From: Vicingus serpentipes
Lineage (GTDB): Bacteria; Bacteroidota; Bacteroidia; Flavobacteriales_E; Vicingaceae
Length of the DNA: 64,000 nt
Assembly (NCBI GenBank): GCA_024103385.1
Contig: JAGFIT010000079.1
Coordinates: forward strand, 1 to 64,000
Reading direction: 5' to 3'
Part shown: positions 17,462 through 26,570 of the stretch, one piece after another
Position numbering within the stretch: position 1 is the stretch's first letter
How the letters are laid out: every line of letters starts with the position of its first letter
The notes under the pieces: model-generated
Seen by the model: only the letters and a program-made list of their open reading frames with translations
Databases searched by the model: none
Told to the model about the DNA's origin: nothing
Program-made: the position numbers and the translations under genes

Positions 17462-18937
17462 ATGTTTTGTGTCAAATTGATTAAAAAAATAGCGTTTAAC
17501 GGATTCTTCCTCTTCTTTGAATTATATTTATGCTTTTATTTTATGAGTGTAAAAAACAAAGCAAATCTTTTTTTTGGATTATTGGTGCTGGCCATTTTTC
17601 CTTATTGCTATTTAAGTTTTTTTGCTCAACCCATTGCAGAAGATTTTGGTTTTGCCCATTATTATCAAAAGAGTGAATTTTTAGCATTATTGAAAAACTC
17701 CTATTTAAAAATGAATGGGAGATATATTGCTAATGTTTTAATGTATTTAAATCCGCTTTCGTTCAATTGTTTTTTAGGTTACCAATTCATTCCTCTTTTA
17801 TTGATTTTTTTTACTGTTGTAGGGAATTTATTTTTAGTTAATCAAACCTTCCCTTTTTTGTCTTTAATAAAAAGAATAATTATTGCTTTCGCGGTTACGT
17901 TACTTTTTCTCTGCAATTTGCCTATTATTTCTGAAGGGATATATTGGTACACGGCAGCTGTAATCTATCAAGGAGGAATAATCTGCGCCCTATTTTATAT
18001 GGCTACTTTTATTAAAACAATAGGAAAAAACCAGCTTTTAGGAAAAGTTATTTTGACTATGCTTTTGTTTTTACTTTGCGGATTTAACGAAGTGCTTACC
18101 CTGCTGGTTGTTTTCTTTTTGTTGGCAATAACAGTGCTTGCTTTTTTGAATAAAAAATATGAACGAAAAGCAATTCTTTGGCAATGCATTTTTGCGATAT
18201 TGTTTGCTTCTATTTTAATATTCTCTCCAGGAAATAGTGTAAGAGAAGGGATGTATGAAAATAATAATAAGTGGATGTATTCGTTGGTGTATTCTACTCT
18301 TCAAGTGGTTCGGTTTTCTTTTTCTTGGATTTTTTCTTTGGGTTTAGTTACAACTTCTTTTCTTTATTTACTAGTTCACGAAGAATGGAAAAAACACTCA
18401 GAAGTAGTTAGAAATTCTTTTTATTTGAACAGGTGGACGGCTTTAGCTTTGCTTTTGTGTACTATTTTTATTTGTGTTTTTCCCGCTTATTGGGCAACAG
18501 GAATTTTAGGTCAGCACCGAACGTTAAATGTGGCTTATTTTTTCTTTTTAATCATGTGGTTTCTTAATCTTTCTGTTTGGATGAACTCTTTTAAAAATAA
18601 AATCAAGTTAAAAAGAGTTCATCAACAAAAACATAAAATAGCGGTGATGTTTTTGTTGGGTATTTTATTGACAGGAAATGGATATGATGCTATGGTAGAT
18701 ATTTTTTCTGGTGATGCGCACCGGTTTAATAAAGAATTGAATGAACGACATGCCATTCTCCAAGAAGCCACAAAAAACCACCCATCAGCAGTTGTTTTAA
18801 AACCTCTTACCGCACGACCAAAAACGTTATTCGTAACAGAAATTTCTACAGAAGCTAAATTTTGGACAAATCAAGGGTACAACACTTACTTCAATTTAAA
18901 CCCTGATTCTACAGCGATTTATATTGCTGAAGAATAA
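17462..18937 (+). CDS. polytopic membrane protein, DUF6056-like
   Basis: A 491-residue protein with about ten hydrophobic segments (for example GLLVLAIFPYCYLSFF, VTLLFLCNLPIIS, LTMLLFLLCGFNEVLTLLVVF, AVMFLLGILLTGNGY). The motif YLKMNGRYIANVLMYLNPL in the first extracytoplasmic loop is typical of the DUF6056 group, which resembles GT-C-type membrane glycosyltransferases; AEDFGFAHYY just before it supplies the acidic residues expected there. The start may instead be the ATG at 17543 (MSVKNKANLFFGLLV), which removes 27 hydrophobic residues. Its stop is 2 bases from the end of the convergent acs gene. Function inferred only from topology. Confidence 0.7.
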   Translation: MFCVKLIKKIAFNGFFLFFELYLCFYFMSVKNKANLFFGLLVLAIFPYCYLSFFAQPIAEDFGFAHYYQKSEFLALLKNSYLKMNGRYIANVLMYLNPLSFNCFLGYQFIPLLLIFFTVVGNLFLVNQTFPFLSLIKRIIIAFAVTLLFLCNLPIISEGIYWYTAAVIYQGGIICALFYMATFIKTIGKNQLLGKVILTMLLFLLCGFNEVLTLLVVFFLLAITVLAFLNKKYERKAILWQCIFAILFASILIFSPGNSVREGMYENNNKWMYSLVYSTLQVVRFSFSWIFSLGLVTTSFLYLLVHEEWKKHSEVVRNSFYLNRWTALALLLCTIFICVFPAYWATGILGQHRTLNVAYFFFLIMWFLNLSVWMNSFKNKIKLKRVHQQKHKIAVMFLLGILLTGNGYDAMVDIFSGDAHRFNKELNERHAILQEATKNHPSAVVLKPLTARPKTLFVTEISTEAKFWTNQGYNTYFNLNPDSTAIYIAEE

Positions 18938-18939
18938 AC

Positions 18940-20832
18940 TTATAAAGCGCCTTTTTTAATATCTTCAACTACAGTAGGGTCTAACAAGGTGCTAATGTCT
19001 CCCAAATTAGAAGCGTCACCCTCAGCAATTTTTCTTAAAATTCTTCGCATAATTTTTCCCGATCTGGTTTTAGGCAAACCTGTTACTATTTGTATTTTGT
19101 CAGGCTTGGCAATAGGCCCTATTTCATGTGTAATTTGTTCTAACAATTCTTTTCTTAATTCTTCGGGGTTCACTTCTTTTGCACAAATGGTATAAGCATA
19201 AATGCCTTGCCCTTTTATGCTATGAGGAAATCCGACTACGGCAGATTCTACTACATTTTTATGCGTGTTTAAGGCGTTTTCTACTTCTGCGGTACCAATT
19301 CTATGTCCAGATACATTAATCACATCATCTACTCGACCTGTAATTCTGTACATTCCATTTGTGTCTCTCTTACACCCATCTCCTGTAAAGTACTTGTTCG
19401 GATAAGCAGAAAAGTAAGTTTGTTTACAACGATCATGATCTCCGTAAGTTGTTCTTAAAATAGATGGCCAAGGGAACTTAATACATAAATTTCCTTCAAC
19501 ACCATTACCCTCTATTTCTTTCCCCTCAGCATCCACTAAACAAGGCTGAATTCCTGGTAAGGGGAAGGTGGCGTAAGTTGGTTTTAATGGAGTGATTCCT
19601 GCCAAAGGAGAAATCATAATTCCTCCTGTTTCTGTTTGCCACCAGGTATCTACAATTGGGCATTTCTTTTTACCAATGTTTTCATGGTACCACTCCCAGG
19701 CCTCCACATTGATAGGTTCTCCTACGCTTCCTAATACTTTTAAAGAACTTAGTTTATATTTATTGACAAACTCAATATCACAAGCCTGTAAAGCACGAAT
19801 AGCTGTTGGAGCGGTGTAAAAAATATTAACTTGATGCTTGTCTACTACTTCCCAAAAACGTCCAGCATCTGGCCAGGTAGGAACGCCTTCAAACATTAAA
19901 GTTGTAGCTCCTGCTAGTAATGGACCATACACAATATAGGAATGCCCTGTTATCCATCCAATGTCGGCAGTACACCAATAAACATCTCCTTCTTTATATT
20001 GAAAAACATTCTGGAAACTATAATTGGTATAAACCATATATCCACCAGTAGTATGAACCACACCTTTAGGCTGACCTGTAGATCCAGAGGTATATAAAAC
20101 AAATAATTTATCTTCAGCATCCATTTCTTCTGCGGGACAATTGTTGTTTACTTTTTTGAGCTCTTCATTCCACCAAACATCTCGTCCTTCTACCATATTT
20201 ACAGCTGCTCCAGTTCTTTTGAGCACAATATTTTTTACAATAGAAGGGCAGCTGTTTAATGCTTCATCAACCACTTGTTTGATAGGAATTGTTTTGCCTC
20301 CCCGGTAAGCTTCATCAGAACATAAAACGATATTACAAGTTGCATCATTAATTCTATCCGCCAATGCTTTGGCAGAAAAACCAGCAAAAACAACAGAGTG
20401 AATAGCACCAATTCGAGCACATGCCAATACAGCAATTGCTAGCTCAGGAACCATGGGCATATACAAGCATATTCGGTCTCCTTTTTTTGCGCCATTCGCT
20501 TTTAATACATTGGCAAAAGCGCTTACTTTTTGATGGAGTTCAGCATACGTTAATTTTATGGTTTCGTCAGAAGGATTGTTAGGCTCCCAAATAATTGCAG
20601 TTTGATTTCCCCGAGTAGCTAAATGTCTATCCAAACAGTTTTCCGTAATGTTTAATTTTCCGTTGCAAAACCATTTAACGTTAGGCTCATCAAAATTCCA
20701 ATCCAATACTTTATCCCACTTTTTTTTCCATGTGAATGTATTGGCAATATCTTCCCAAAACTGCTCTGGGGTTTCTATACTTTTTTGATATAGTTGTTGA
20801 TACTCTTCGAAAGAATTAATTATAAATGACAT
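18940..20832 (-). CDS. acs: acetyl-coenzyme A synthetase
   Basis: A 630-residue AMP-forming ligase that makes acetyl-CoA from acetate, ATP and CoA. It has the N-terminal ACAS_N segment ([19 protein letters not shown]), the P-loop-like [50 protein letters not shown] and the C-terminal [18 protein letters not shown], whose Lys is the usual acetylation-regulated residue. Length is close to the family norm of ~650. It is transcribed alone on the minus strand, divergently from a histidine kinase with a 143-base shared promoter region; whether that kinase regulates it is unknown. Confidence 0.96.
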   Translation of the reverse strand: MSFIINSFEEYQQLYQKSIETPEQFWEDIANTFTWKKKWDKVLDWNFDEPNVKWFCNGKLNITENCLDRHLATRGNQTAIIWEPNNPSDETIKLTYAELHQKVSAFANVLKANGAKKGDRICLYMPMVPELAIAVLACARIGAIHSVVFAGFSAKALADRINDATCNIVLCSDEAYRGGKTIPIKQVVDEALNSCPSIVKNIVLKRTGAAVNMVEGRDVWWNEELKKVNNNCPAEEMDAEDKLFVLYTSGSTGQPKGVVHTTGGYMVYTNYSFQNVFQYKEGDVYWCTADIGWITGHSYIVYGPLLAGATTLMFEGVPTWPDAGRFWEVVDKHQVNIFYTAPTAIRALQACDIEFVNKYKLSSLKVLGSVGEPINVEAWEWYHENIGKKKCPIVDTWWQTETGGIMISPLAGITPLKPTYATFPLPGIQPCLVDAEGKEIEGNGVEGNLCIKFPWPSILRTTYGDHDRCKQTYFSAYPNKYFTGDGCKRDTNGMYRITGRVDDVINVSGHRIGTAEVENALNTHKNVVESAVVGFPHSIKGQGIYAYTICAKEVNPEELRKELLEQITHEIGPIAKPDKIQIVTGLPKTRSGKIMRRILRKIAEGDASNLGDISTLLDPTVVEDIKKGAL

Positions 20833-20975
20833 AGTTCTCTTTTTGTTTTAAAAGTACTAGATTTTTTGAAAAAAGCAGAAGTTTAAAGAAAGCTTGAAAT
20901 TAATTTCCTTTATTGTACAACTATTTCTTATTTTCACACGTCCTTATTAGCGCACAACTAAAAATAAAGTAGGGT

Positions 20976-22493
20976 TTGAATATTTATTCCAAGAAACAAC
21001 GATGGAAACTTTTTTTAGCAGGTATAGCAATGTTAATTGTTATGGCATCCTTATGGTACACCAATGCGTTGGTAAAAAAGATAGCTCAAGAAGAACGAAA
21101 AAAGGTGCAATTATGGGCAGAAGCCATTCAAAATAAAGCGGCTTTAGTTAATTATACAGGAGAACTTTTCGGTAAAATCTCTGATGAAGAGCGAAATAGG
21201 ATTGAATTGTGGGCAGAAGCGAATAAGCGGGCTGCAACTTCCGACAATCATGATGATTTAACCTTTTATCTAAATATTCTTTCTCGCAACAAAACCATTC
21301 CGGTAATTGTGGTTGATACTGAAGATAAGATTGTGAATTGGCGAAATTTTGATTTAACACCAGAAACAGATACCGCTCAGTTTTTAAAAGATCAACTGGT
21401 GTTGATGAAACAAAATAACGAACCTATTGACTTGGTGTATCATATTCCAGGATATACATTTAGGCAGAAACTGTATTACAGTGATTCTAAAATATTTTCA
21501 GAATTAAAAGTGGTACTGGATGATTTGATACAATCCTTTATTTCAGAAATAGTAATTAATTCTGCTTCGGTTCCAGTTATTTATACGGATAGCACCCAGC
21601 AAAATGTGATTGAACATGGTAATTTAGATCCAGAAAAGATAAAAGGTGAACTGTATTTCTCCTCAACAATTTCAGAGATGAGGGCGCAAAATGAACCTAT
21701 TGCGATTACTATTAATGACCAAACAGTTAACTATATCTTTTATAAAGATTCCGATTTATTACAGCAATTAAAGTATTATCCCTTTTTCCAGTTTTTTATT
21801 ATAGGCTTGTTTTTATTGATTTCCTATTACTTGTTTAGTACTTCTCGAAAAGTAGAACAAAACCAAGTTTGGGTAGGGATGGCAAAAGAAACGGCACACC
21901 AATTAGGAACTCCTTTATCGTCTTTAATGGCCTGGGTAGAATATCTCAAAACGAAAGATATAGATGAGAATACAATTAGTGAACTATCTAAAGACATTAC
22001 ACGATTAGAAACGATAACAGAGCGGTTTTCAAAAATAGGGTCTACCCCTAAATTGGAAGAGGAAAATATTCATACAGTGATTAGTGATACGCTTGAATAT
22101 TTAAGGTCGCGAATTTCTAAGAAAGTAACCATAACATTATCTCCAGCAAAAAATGAAACACTTTCGGCAAAGGTCAACCCTTCATTGTTTAGTTGGGTGC
22201 TGGAAAACTTAATTAAAAATGCAGTTGACGCCATGAAAGGCGAAGGAAGTATTAAGATTCACTTAACCAACCAAACACAGTTTATTTATATTGATATTTC
22301 AGATACTGGTACAGGAATTCCTAGATCAAAGCAGAAAACTATTTTTGAACCAGGGTTTACTACCAAAAAAAGAGGGTGGGGCTTAGGTTTATCTTTGGTA
22401 AAACGAATAATTGAAAATTACCACGCGGGAAAAGTTTTTGTGAAACAATCTGATGCCAACGGGACTATCTTTAGAATTGTGCTAAATAAATAA
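20976..22493 (+). CDS. membrane sensor histidine kinase
   Basis: A 505-residue protein. Membrane segments lie at ~11-30 and ~265-285, enclosing a ~235-residue extracytoplasmic sensor region. HisKA contains WVGMAKETAHQLGTPLSSLMAW, and the HATPase domain has NLIKNAVDAM, DTGTGIP, FEPGFTTKKRGWGLGLSLVKRI. The H-Q-L-G-T-P form of the H box is common in Bacteroidota kinases with dispersed partners. The start is a TTG (no ATG gives a complete first membrane segment). The helix after membrane segment 1 is duplicated: IAQEERKKVQLWAEA at 36-50 and ISDEERNRIELWAEA at 68-82. No response regulator is adjacent. Confidence 0.85.
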   Translation: MNIYSKKQRWKLFLAGIAMLIVMASLWYTNALVKKIAQEERKKVQLWAEAIQNKAALVNYTGELFGKISDEERNRIELWAEANKRAATSDNHDDLTFYLNILSRNKTIPVIVVDTEDKIVNWRNFDLTPETDTAQFLKDQLVLMKQNNEPIDLVYHIPGYTFRQKLYYSDSKIFSELKVVLDDLIQSFISEIVINSASVPVIYTDSTQQNVIEHGNLDPEKIKGELYFSSTISEMRAQNEPIAITINDQTVNYIFYKDSDLLQQLKYYPFFQFFIIGLFLLISYYLFSTSRKVEQNQVWVGMAKETAHQLGTPLSSLMAWVEYLKTKDIDENTISELSKDITRLETITERFSKIGSTPKLEEENIHTVISDTLEYLRSRISKKVTITLSPAKNETLSAKVNPSLFSWVLENLIKNAVDAMKGEGSIKIHLTNQTQFIYIDISDTGTGIPRSKQKTIFEPGFTTKKRGWGLGLSLVKRIIENYHAGKVFVKQSDANGTIFRIVLNK

Positions 22494-22564
22494 TGCTAAA
22501 ATGATAGAGTGCTTTAATAATTGAATTCATTTAACTTATTCTCTCATTCAACCATTATAGCATT
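22492..22564. repeat. imperfect palindromic repeat abutting the kinase stop codon
   Basis: Left arm AATGCTAAAATGATAGAGTG, right arm the near reverse complement at 22545-22564 (16 of 20 positions pair by eye). The 17-mer AATGCTAAAATGATAGA recurs on the minus strand at 59737-59721, again directly at a stop codon (rbfA). Confidence 0.55.
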
Positions 22565-22578
22565 AAGTAATTACAACA

Positions 22579-23703
22579 ATGGCAGGATTATACATTCATA
22601 TTCCTTTTTGTAAACAAAAGTGTAGTTACTGTGATTTTCATTTTTCTACTTCTTTAAAATACAAGACGGATTTAATACAAGCCCTACTTAAAGAAATAGA
22701 AATTAAGCAGGATCAAATAAAAGAGCCCATACAAACAATTTATTTTGGAGGAGGGACACCTTCCATACTCCATCAAAAAGAATTGTCTTCAATTGTTGAA
22801 CGTATTTATACAAACTATAAGGTAGCTGAAGTGGTGGAGTTTACCTTAGAATGTAACCCAGATGATATCGATTCACAAAAGCTAAAAGAATTAAAAAGCA
22901 TTGGAGTTAATCGGTTGAGTATGGGAGTGCAATCTTTTTTTGATGATGACCTCCAATTTTTTAATAGAGCTCATAATGCAAATGAGGCAGAAAGAAGCAT
23001 TTTAAAGAGTCAGGATGAAGGGTTTGAAAACATAACTATCGACTTGATTTATGGAACACCCTTATTAACGGATAAAAAGTGGAAGCAAAACTTAGAAAAA
23101 ATTAGAGACTTAAATGTATCTCATTTATCAGCCTACACCTTAACTGTTGAGCCAAAAACGGCATTGCACCATCAAGTAAAAACAGGACAAATTACTCCGT
23201 TGAGCGATGAGAAAGTAGTAAGGCAATTGGAGATGCTAATTGAGCAGACAAAAAAATATGGGCTAACACAATATGAGGTGTCTAACTTTGGGAAAGAAGG
23301 TTTTTATTCGTTACACAACAGCAATTATTGGAAAGGAGTAGAGTATTTAGGGTTTGGACCTTCAGCGCATTCCTATATTGGGGAAAAACGGTATTGGAAC
23401 ATTTCAAATAATGCGAAATACATAGATGCAATTAATGCGAACACTAACTACTTTGAAGAAGAGGTAATTGATGAAAAGACAGCTTATAATGAATATGTGT
23501 TAACACGATTACGCACCATTTGGGGCGTTGATTTAACCCACTTAAAAACAAACTTCCGAGAAGAAGTAAATACTCATTTTGAAAAAGAAGCAGCAGCATA
23601 TCTCAAGTCTGCACATTTACTTCAAGAAAAAGAGGTAATTACGTTAACTCACAAAGGCTTATTTATTGCGGATAAGATAACATCTGATTTGTTTTTTGTG
23701 TAA
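22579..23703 (+). CDS. hemW: radical SAM family heme chaperone HemW
   Basis: A 374-residue protein. The radical SAM cluster motif is at C11, C15, C18 (PFCKQKCSYCDF). The residue two after C18 is Phe, not the fourth Cys of coproporphyrinogen dehydrogenase HemN, which places it in the HemW group that binds heme and delivers it to respiratory enzymes. YFGGGTPS, LECNPDDID, LSMGVQSF, IDLIYGTP and YEVSNFGKEGFYSLHNSNYWKG are all family blocks, and the length is typical. Its TAA stop is the first three bases of a large imperfect hairpin at 23701-23781. Confidence 0.95.
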   Translation: MAGLYIHIPFCKQKCSYCDFHFSTSLKYKTDLIQALLKEIEIKQDQIKEPIQTIYFGGGTPSILHQKELSSIVERIYTNYKVAEVVEFTLECNPDDIDSQKLKELKSIGVNRLSMGVQSFFDDDLQFFNRAHNANEAERSILKSQDEGFENITIDLIYGTPLLTDKKWKQNLEKIRDLNVSHLSAYTLTVEPKTALHHQVKTGQITPLSDEKVVRQLEMLIEQTKKYGLTQYEVSNFGKEGFYSLHNSNYWKGVEYLGFGPSAHSYIGEKRYWNISNNAKYIDAINANTNYFEEEVIDEKTAYNEYVLTRLRTIWGVDLTHLKTNFREEVNTHFEKEAAAYLKSAHLLQEKEVITLTHKGLFIADKITSDLFFV

Positions 23704-23781
23704 CGGTTTGGCTATGGTTTCGTTGCGTGAAAATTCGCGAGGAAAGTCAGAAGCAATGAACTATATCCAGTGTTGTAAGTA
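23701..23781. repeat. attC-like imperfect hairpin next to a lone lipoprotein gene
   Basis: Arms 23709-23726 (TGGCTATGGTTTCGTTGC) and 23753-23769 (GCAATGAACTATATCCA) pair along almost their whole length with one mismatch, G-T wobbles and one unpaired C, around a 26-base loop. Extrahelical bases in an imperfect hairpin are the hallmark of integron attC sites. The element ends in GTTGTAAGTA (23772-23781), and the reverse complement of this 10-mer lies at 24273-24282, immediately before the lipoprotein start codon on the minus strand. Assignment as attC is tentative. Confidence 0.4.
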
Positions 23782-23790
23782 GTATTTTAT

Positions 23791-24270
23791 TCAGAGCTTT
23801 ATTGTTTTAATTTCCGTCTTTTCCGTTTCTCCGCTCATAGAATATTTCGTATCGGTTTTTCTTATTTGGCATTTATCCAAATCAAATTCAGATTCCACAA
23901 CAAATATACATTCTACATAATCTTCGTGCTGAATCAGAATAGAGTCAGTTTCAGTTTCTTTTTCAATCAGTAACCATAAGTTTTGCTCAAACGCACTAAT
24001 TTCAAAAACTGTTCTGTAATTATTAATTCCGATTTTCTTTTTCTCTATTTCTATTAAAGTATCTCCATTTATTTCAGCGTACTTTTTCAGTTCATTTTTA
24101 TAATCCGTTGTCTTTTTTAATTCCGATAAAGCACATTCAATTTCCTTTTCGGGTTTTGTCGATTCGTGAATTTCAATTTCGTTTGAGTTTACTCTTAATT
24201 CGACAGGTTTTTTTGGTTCGGATTTACACGAAATTAAAGTTAGAATTATTAAAAGAAGTCTGTATTTCAT
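23791..24270 (-). CDS. hypothetical lipoprotein, possible gene-cassette cargo
   Basis: A 159-residue protein with a short lipoprotein signal (MKYRLLLIILTLISCKSE; lipobox LISC, Cys at 15). The rest is acidic and helical-to-mixed with no family I recognise; ENEL-type charged stretches such as KKTTDYKNELKKYAEING and a likely beta-rich second half (FEISAFEQNLWLLIEKE). It is oriented opposite to both neighbours, has only a few bases of leader, and is bracketed by inverted GTTGTAAGTA 10-mers plus the large hairpin at 23701-23781. That arrangement resembles a single integron-type cassette inserted between hemW and purD. Function unknown. Confidence 0.65.
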   Translation of the reverse strand: MKYRLLLIILTLISCKSEPKKPVELRVNSNEIEIHESTKPEKEIECALSELKKTTDYKNELKKYAEINGDTLIEIEKKKIGINNYRTVFEISAFEQNLWLLIEKETETDSILIQHEDYVECIFVVESEFDLDKCQIRKTDTKYSMSGETEKTEIKTIKL

Positions 24271-24471
24271 ATTACTTACAACGATAAATTTAAAATCAGC
24301 TTTAGCGTTGTTTTATCGCTATGAAACTCTTTATTTATTTTAATAAGGACTGTGCGTATAATATGTTTGCTGAGTGAATATTGTTTAAAAGTAAAACATA
24401 CAAAATTAACGGTACAATTAAACGTTTAATCTGCCTTTAATAATTGTTTATAAAGCAAAAGCAATTTGCTT

Positions 24472-24500
24472 TTGTTTTGCAGGTAGGTTTTTTACTTTTG
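24472..24500 (+). promoter_or_regulatory. Bacteroidota-type promoter for purD
   Basis: TTG (24472-24474), 18 bases, then TACTTTTG (24493-24500), matching the -33 TTG / -7 TAnnTTTG pattern. The inverted repeat CAAAAGCAA-T-TTGCTTTTG overlaps the -33 element and could be an operator. Confidence 0.5.
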
Positions 24501-24510
24501 TTTTTTTAAT

Positions 24511-24608
24511 TGTCATTCCGACCCTAGTGGAGGAATCTTGTTACTTATTATTATTAGGTATAATGTTAGAAGATTTCTCGATTTCGTTTCACTTCACTCG
24601 AAATGACA
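24511..24608. repeat. REP-like palindromic element in the purD leader
   Basis: TGTCATTCCGACC.. and GGAGGAATCTTG on the left, AGATTTCTCG and CTCGAAATGACA on the right, forming long complementary arms. This is one of the common intergenic repeat types of Bacteroidota. It lies between the purD promoter and the ATG, so the mRNA would begin with a strong hairpin. Confidence 0.6.
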
Positions 24609-24621
24609 TAAAACAATAAAA

Positions 24622-25896
24622 ATGAACGTACTTATTTTAGGATCAGGAGGTAGAGAGCATGCTTTTGCCTGGAAAATTGCTCAAAGTTCAAAACTAGACA
24701 GCTTATTTATCGCTCCAGGTAATGCAGGTACTGCTGAGGTTGGAACCAATGTAAATATTGAGGTAAACGATTTTGAAGCGATTAAAACATTTGTTATAGA
24801 AAACAAGGTAAATATGGTTGTGGTTGGGCCAGAAGATCCTTTAGTAAACGGAGTACATGATTTCTTTTTGGCAGATGAAAAATTAAAAAATATTCCAGTA
24901 ATTGGACCTAAAAAAGATGGTGCTGAGTTAGAGGGAAGTAAAGAATTTTCAAAAAAATTCATGCAAAAACATGGGGTGCCAACAGCACGCTATCAAAGCT
25001 TTACTAAAGAGAATTTAGAAGAGGGTTATGCCTTTTTAGAAACGCTAAAACCACCATATGTGCTTAAAGCAGATGGTTTGGCGGCAGGTAAAGGAGTGTT
25101 GATTTTAGAAGATTTGCAGGAAGCCAAAACTGAATTAAAAAACATGGTGGCTGACGCCAAGTTTGGAGCTGCATCTACAACGGTGGTAATTGAAGAATTT
25201 TTGCATGGAATAGAACTTTCGGTTTTTGTGTTAACTGATGGGGAGAATTACAAAATTTTACCTTCAGCAAAAGATTATAAACGAATTAGCGAAGGTGATA
25301 CAGGGTTAAATACGGGTGGTATGGGAGCCATTTCTCCAGTTCCATTTGCAGATGAAGCATTCTTAAATAAAGTAGAAGAACAAATTGTGAAACCTACCAT
25401 TAATGGCTTAAAAGCTGATGGAATAGATTACAAAGGGTTTATTTTTATTGGACTAATGAATGATAAAGGTAGCCCTTCGGTGGTAGAATACAATGTAAGA
25501 ATGGGAGATCCAGAAACGGAAGTTGTAATACCAAGAATTAAATCGGATCTGTTGGATTTATTTGAAGGAGTTGCCAACAGAACTTTAGGAGAGAAGACCT
25601 TTGAAGTAGATGACAGAACTGCTACTACGGTAATGTTGGTAAGCGGTGGTTATCCCGAGGCATATGAAAAAGGGAAAATAATGACTGGCTTTGGTGCAAT
25701 TGAAAACAGCATCGCTTTTCACGCAGGCACCAAACAGGAGGGAAACAACATTGTAACCAGTGGCGGCAGGGTGTTAGCCTTGACCTCTTTTGGAACTGAC
25801 ATTAAAGATGCTTTAAGCAAAAGTTTTGCGAATGCAGAAAAGATAAACTTTGATAAAAAGTATTATCGCACCGATATTGGTTTTGATTTGGTTTAA
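24622..25896 (+). CDS. purD: phosphoribosylamine--glycine ligase
   Basis: A 424-residue ATP-grasp enzyme catalysing the second step of purine synthesis (phosphoribosylamine + glycine + ATP to GAR). The start MNVLILGSGGREHAFAWKI is the standard N-terminus. VVVGPEDPLVNG, GSKEFSKKFMQKHGVPTA, PPYVLKADGLAAGKGVL, GGMGAISPVP and YNVRMGDPETEVVIP are all present, so every ATP-grasp element is intact. It converges on the DUF2490 gene with a 4-base overlap; purE lies beyond it on the other strand, so two purine genes are close but in opposite operons. Confidence 0.97.
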   Translation: MNVLILGSGGREHAFAWKIAQSSKLDSLFIAPGNAGTAEVGTNVNIEVNDFEAIKTFVIENKVNMVVVGPEDPLVNGVHDFFLADEKLKNIPVIGPKKDGAELEGSKEFSKKFMQKHGVPTARYQSFTKENLEEGYAFLETLKPPYVLKADGLAAGKGVLILEDLQEAKTELKNMVADAKFGAASTTVVIEEFLHGIELSVFVLTDGENYKILPSAKDYKRISEGDTGLNTGGMGAISPVPFADEAFLNKVEEQIVKPTINGLKADGIDYKGFIFIGLMNDKGSPSVVEYNVRMGDPETEVVIPRIKSDLLDLFEGVANRTLGEKTFEVDDRTATTVMLVSGGYPEAYEKGKIMTGFGAIENSIAFHAGTKQEGNNIVTSGGRVLALTSFGTDIKDALSKSFANAEKINFDKKYYRTDIGFDLV

Positions 25897-26570
25897 TCAG
25901 ATCTCCTAAAATCGGTATTAAACGTTAAAGCAAATTGTAAATACCACTTCCCACCACCATTGGTTTCTTGGTGGAGCATACCTGCCTGTACTCCAATATT
26001 GCTTTTAAATTGATAGCCCAATGCGCCATAAAGTCGGTTTCTATCAAAGTAGGTTTGTCGGGTATTCAAAAATATTTCATCATACAAACCAATAAATACT
26101 GTTCCTTGTTCAATAGTTTTTTTATTGAGTGGTAAAAAAACCATTAACCTATACCGTAATCGGTTTTTATAAAGATCATTAACCCAACGTTGCTCAACTC
26201 TATACCTATGCTCTAATTTTAATCTACCAATTTTGTTCATGGTAATTAATTGTTGCCAAATACGGTGTTCAACAACTTCTGGGGTAGCCTGATCAGACAA
26301 GTAAATATGAGAACCTATATAACCATACCCTCCAGTTATAATGGCGGTTTCTAAATGATAATTAAAACCTGTTCTTAGAAGTAATTGTTCCGTATTGTTG
26401 GGGGTAATAGTATGATTTCGGTATTGAGCTTCTGAATGAATACTCCATTGATCGTTCAATCTATTTTGCCCAAAATACATGATCCAATTACCTAGATCGA
26501 CCGCTGTTTTTTGGGCAAATAGATTTGAACTAACTAGTGTTAGTAATATTAAAAAGTGCTTCCACCTCAT
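25893..26570 (-). CDS. DUF2490 family outer-membrane beta-barrel-like protein
   Basis: A 225-residue protein with a signal peptide (ending LVSSNLFAQ, ~1-19). The mature part alternates hydrophobic and polar residues with many aromatic ends (DLGNWIMYFGQNRLNDQWSIHSEAQYRNH, read as two strands; LKLEHRYRVEQRW; GGGKWYLQFALTFN), as in small outer-membrane barrels of the DUF2490 type. Its start overlaps the purE stop by 4 bases, so it is translationally coupled to purE. Function unknown. Confidence 0.85.
   Translation of the reverse strand: MRWKHFLILLTLVSSNLFAQKTAVDLGNWIMYFGQNRLNDQWSIHSEAQYRNHTITPNNTEQLLLRTGFNYHLETAIITGGYGYIGSHIYLSDQATPEVVEHRIWQQLITMNKIGRLKLEHRYRVEQRWVNDLYKNRLRYRLMVFLPLNKKTIEQGTVFIGLYDEIFLNTRQTYFDRNRLYGALGYQFKSNIGVQAGMLHQETNGGGKWYLQFALTFNTDFRRSD

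Larger units (their letters stand above)
24271..24621. other. 351-base intergenic region: cassette edge, purD promoter and leader repeat
   Basis: From left to right it holds the GTTGTAAGTA inverted copy (24273-24282), a small inverted repeat TAGCG-N9-CGCTA (24303-24321), an inverted repeat CAAAAGCAA-T-TTGCTTTTG (~24456-24474), a promoter for purD (24472-24500) and a REP-like element (24511-24608) that would be in the purD leader. No ORF of note. Confidence 0.6.
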
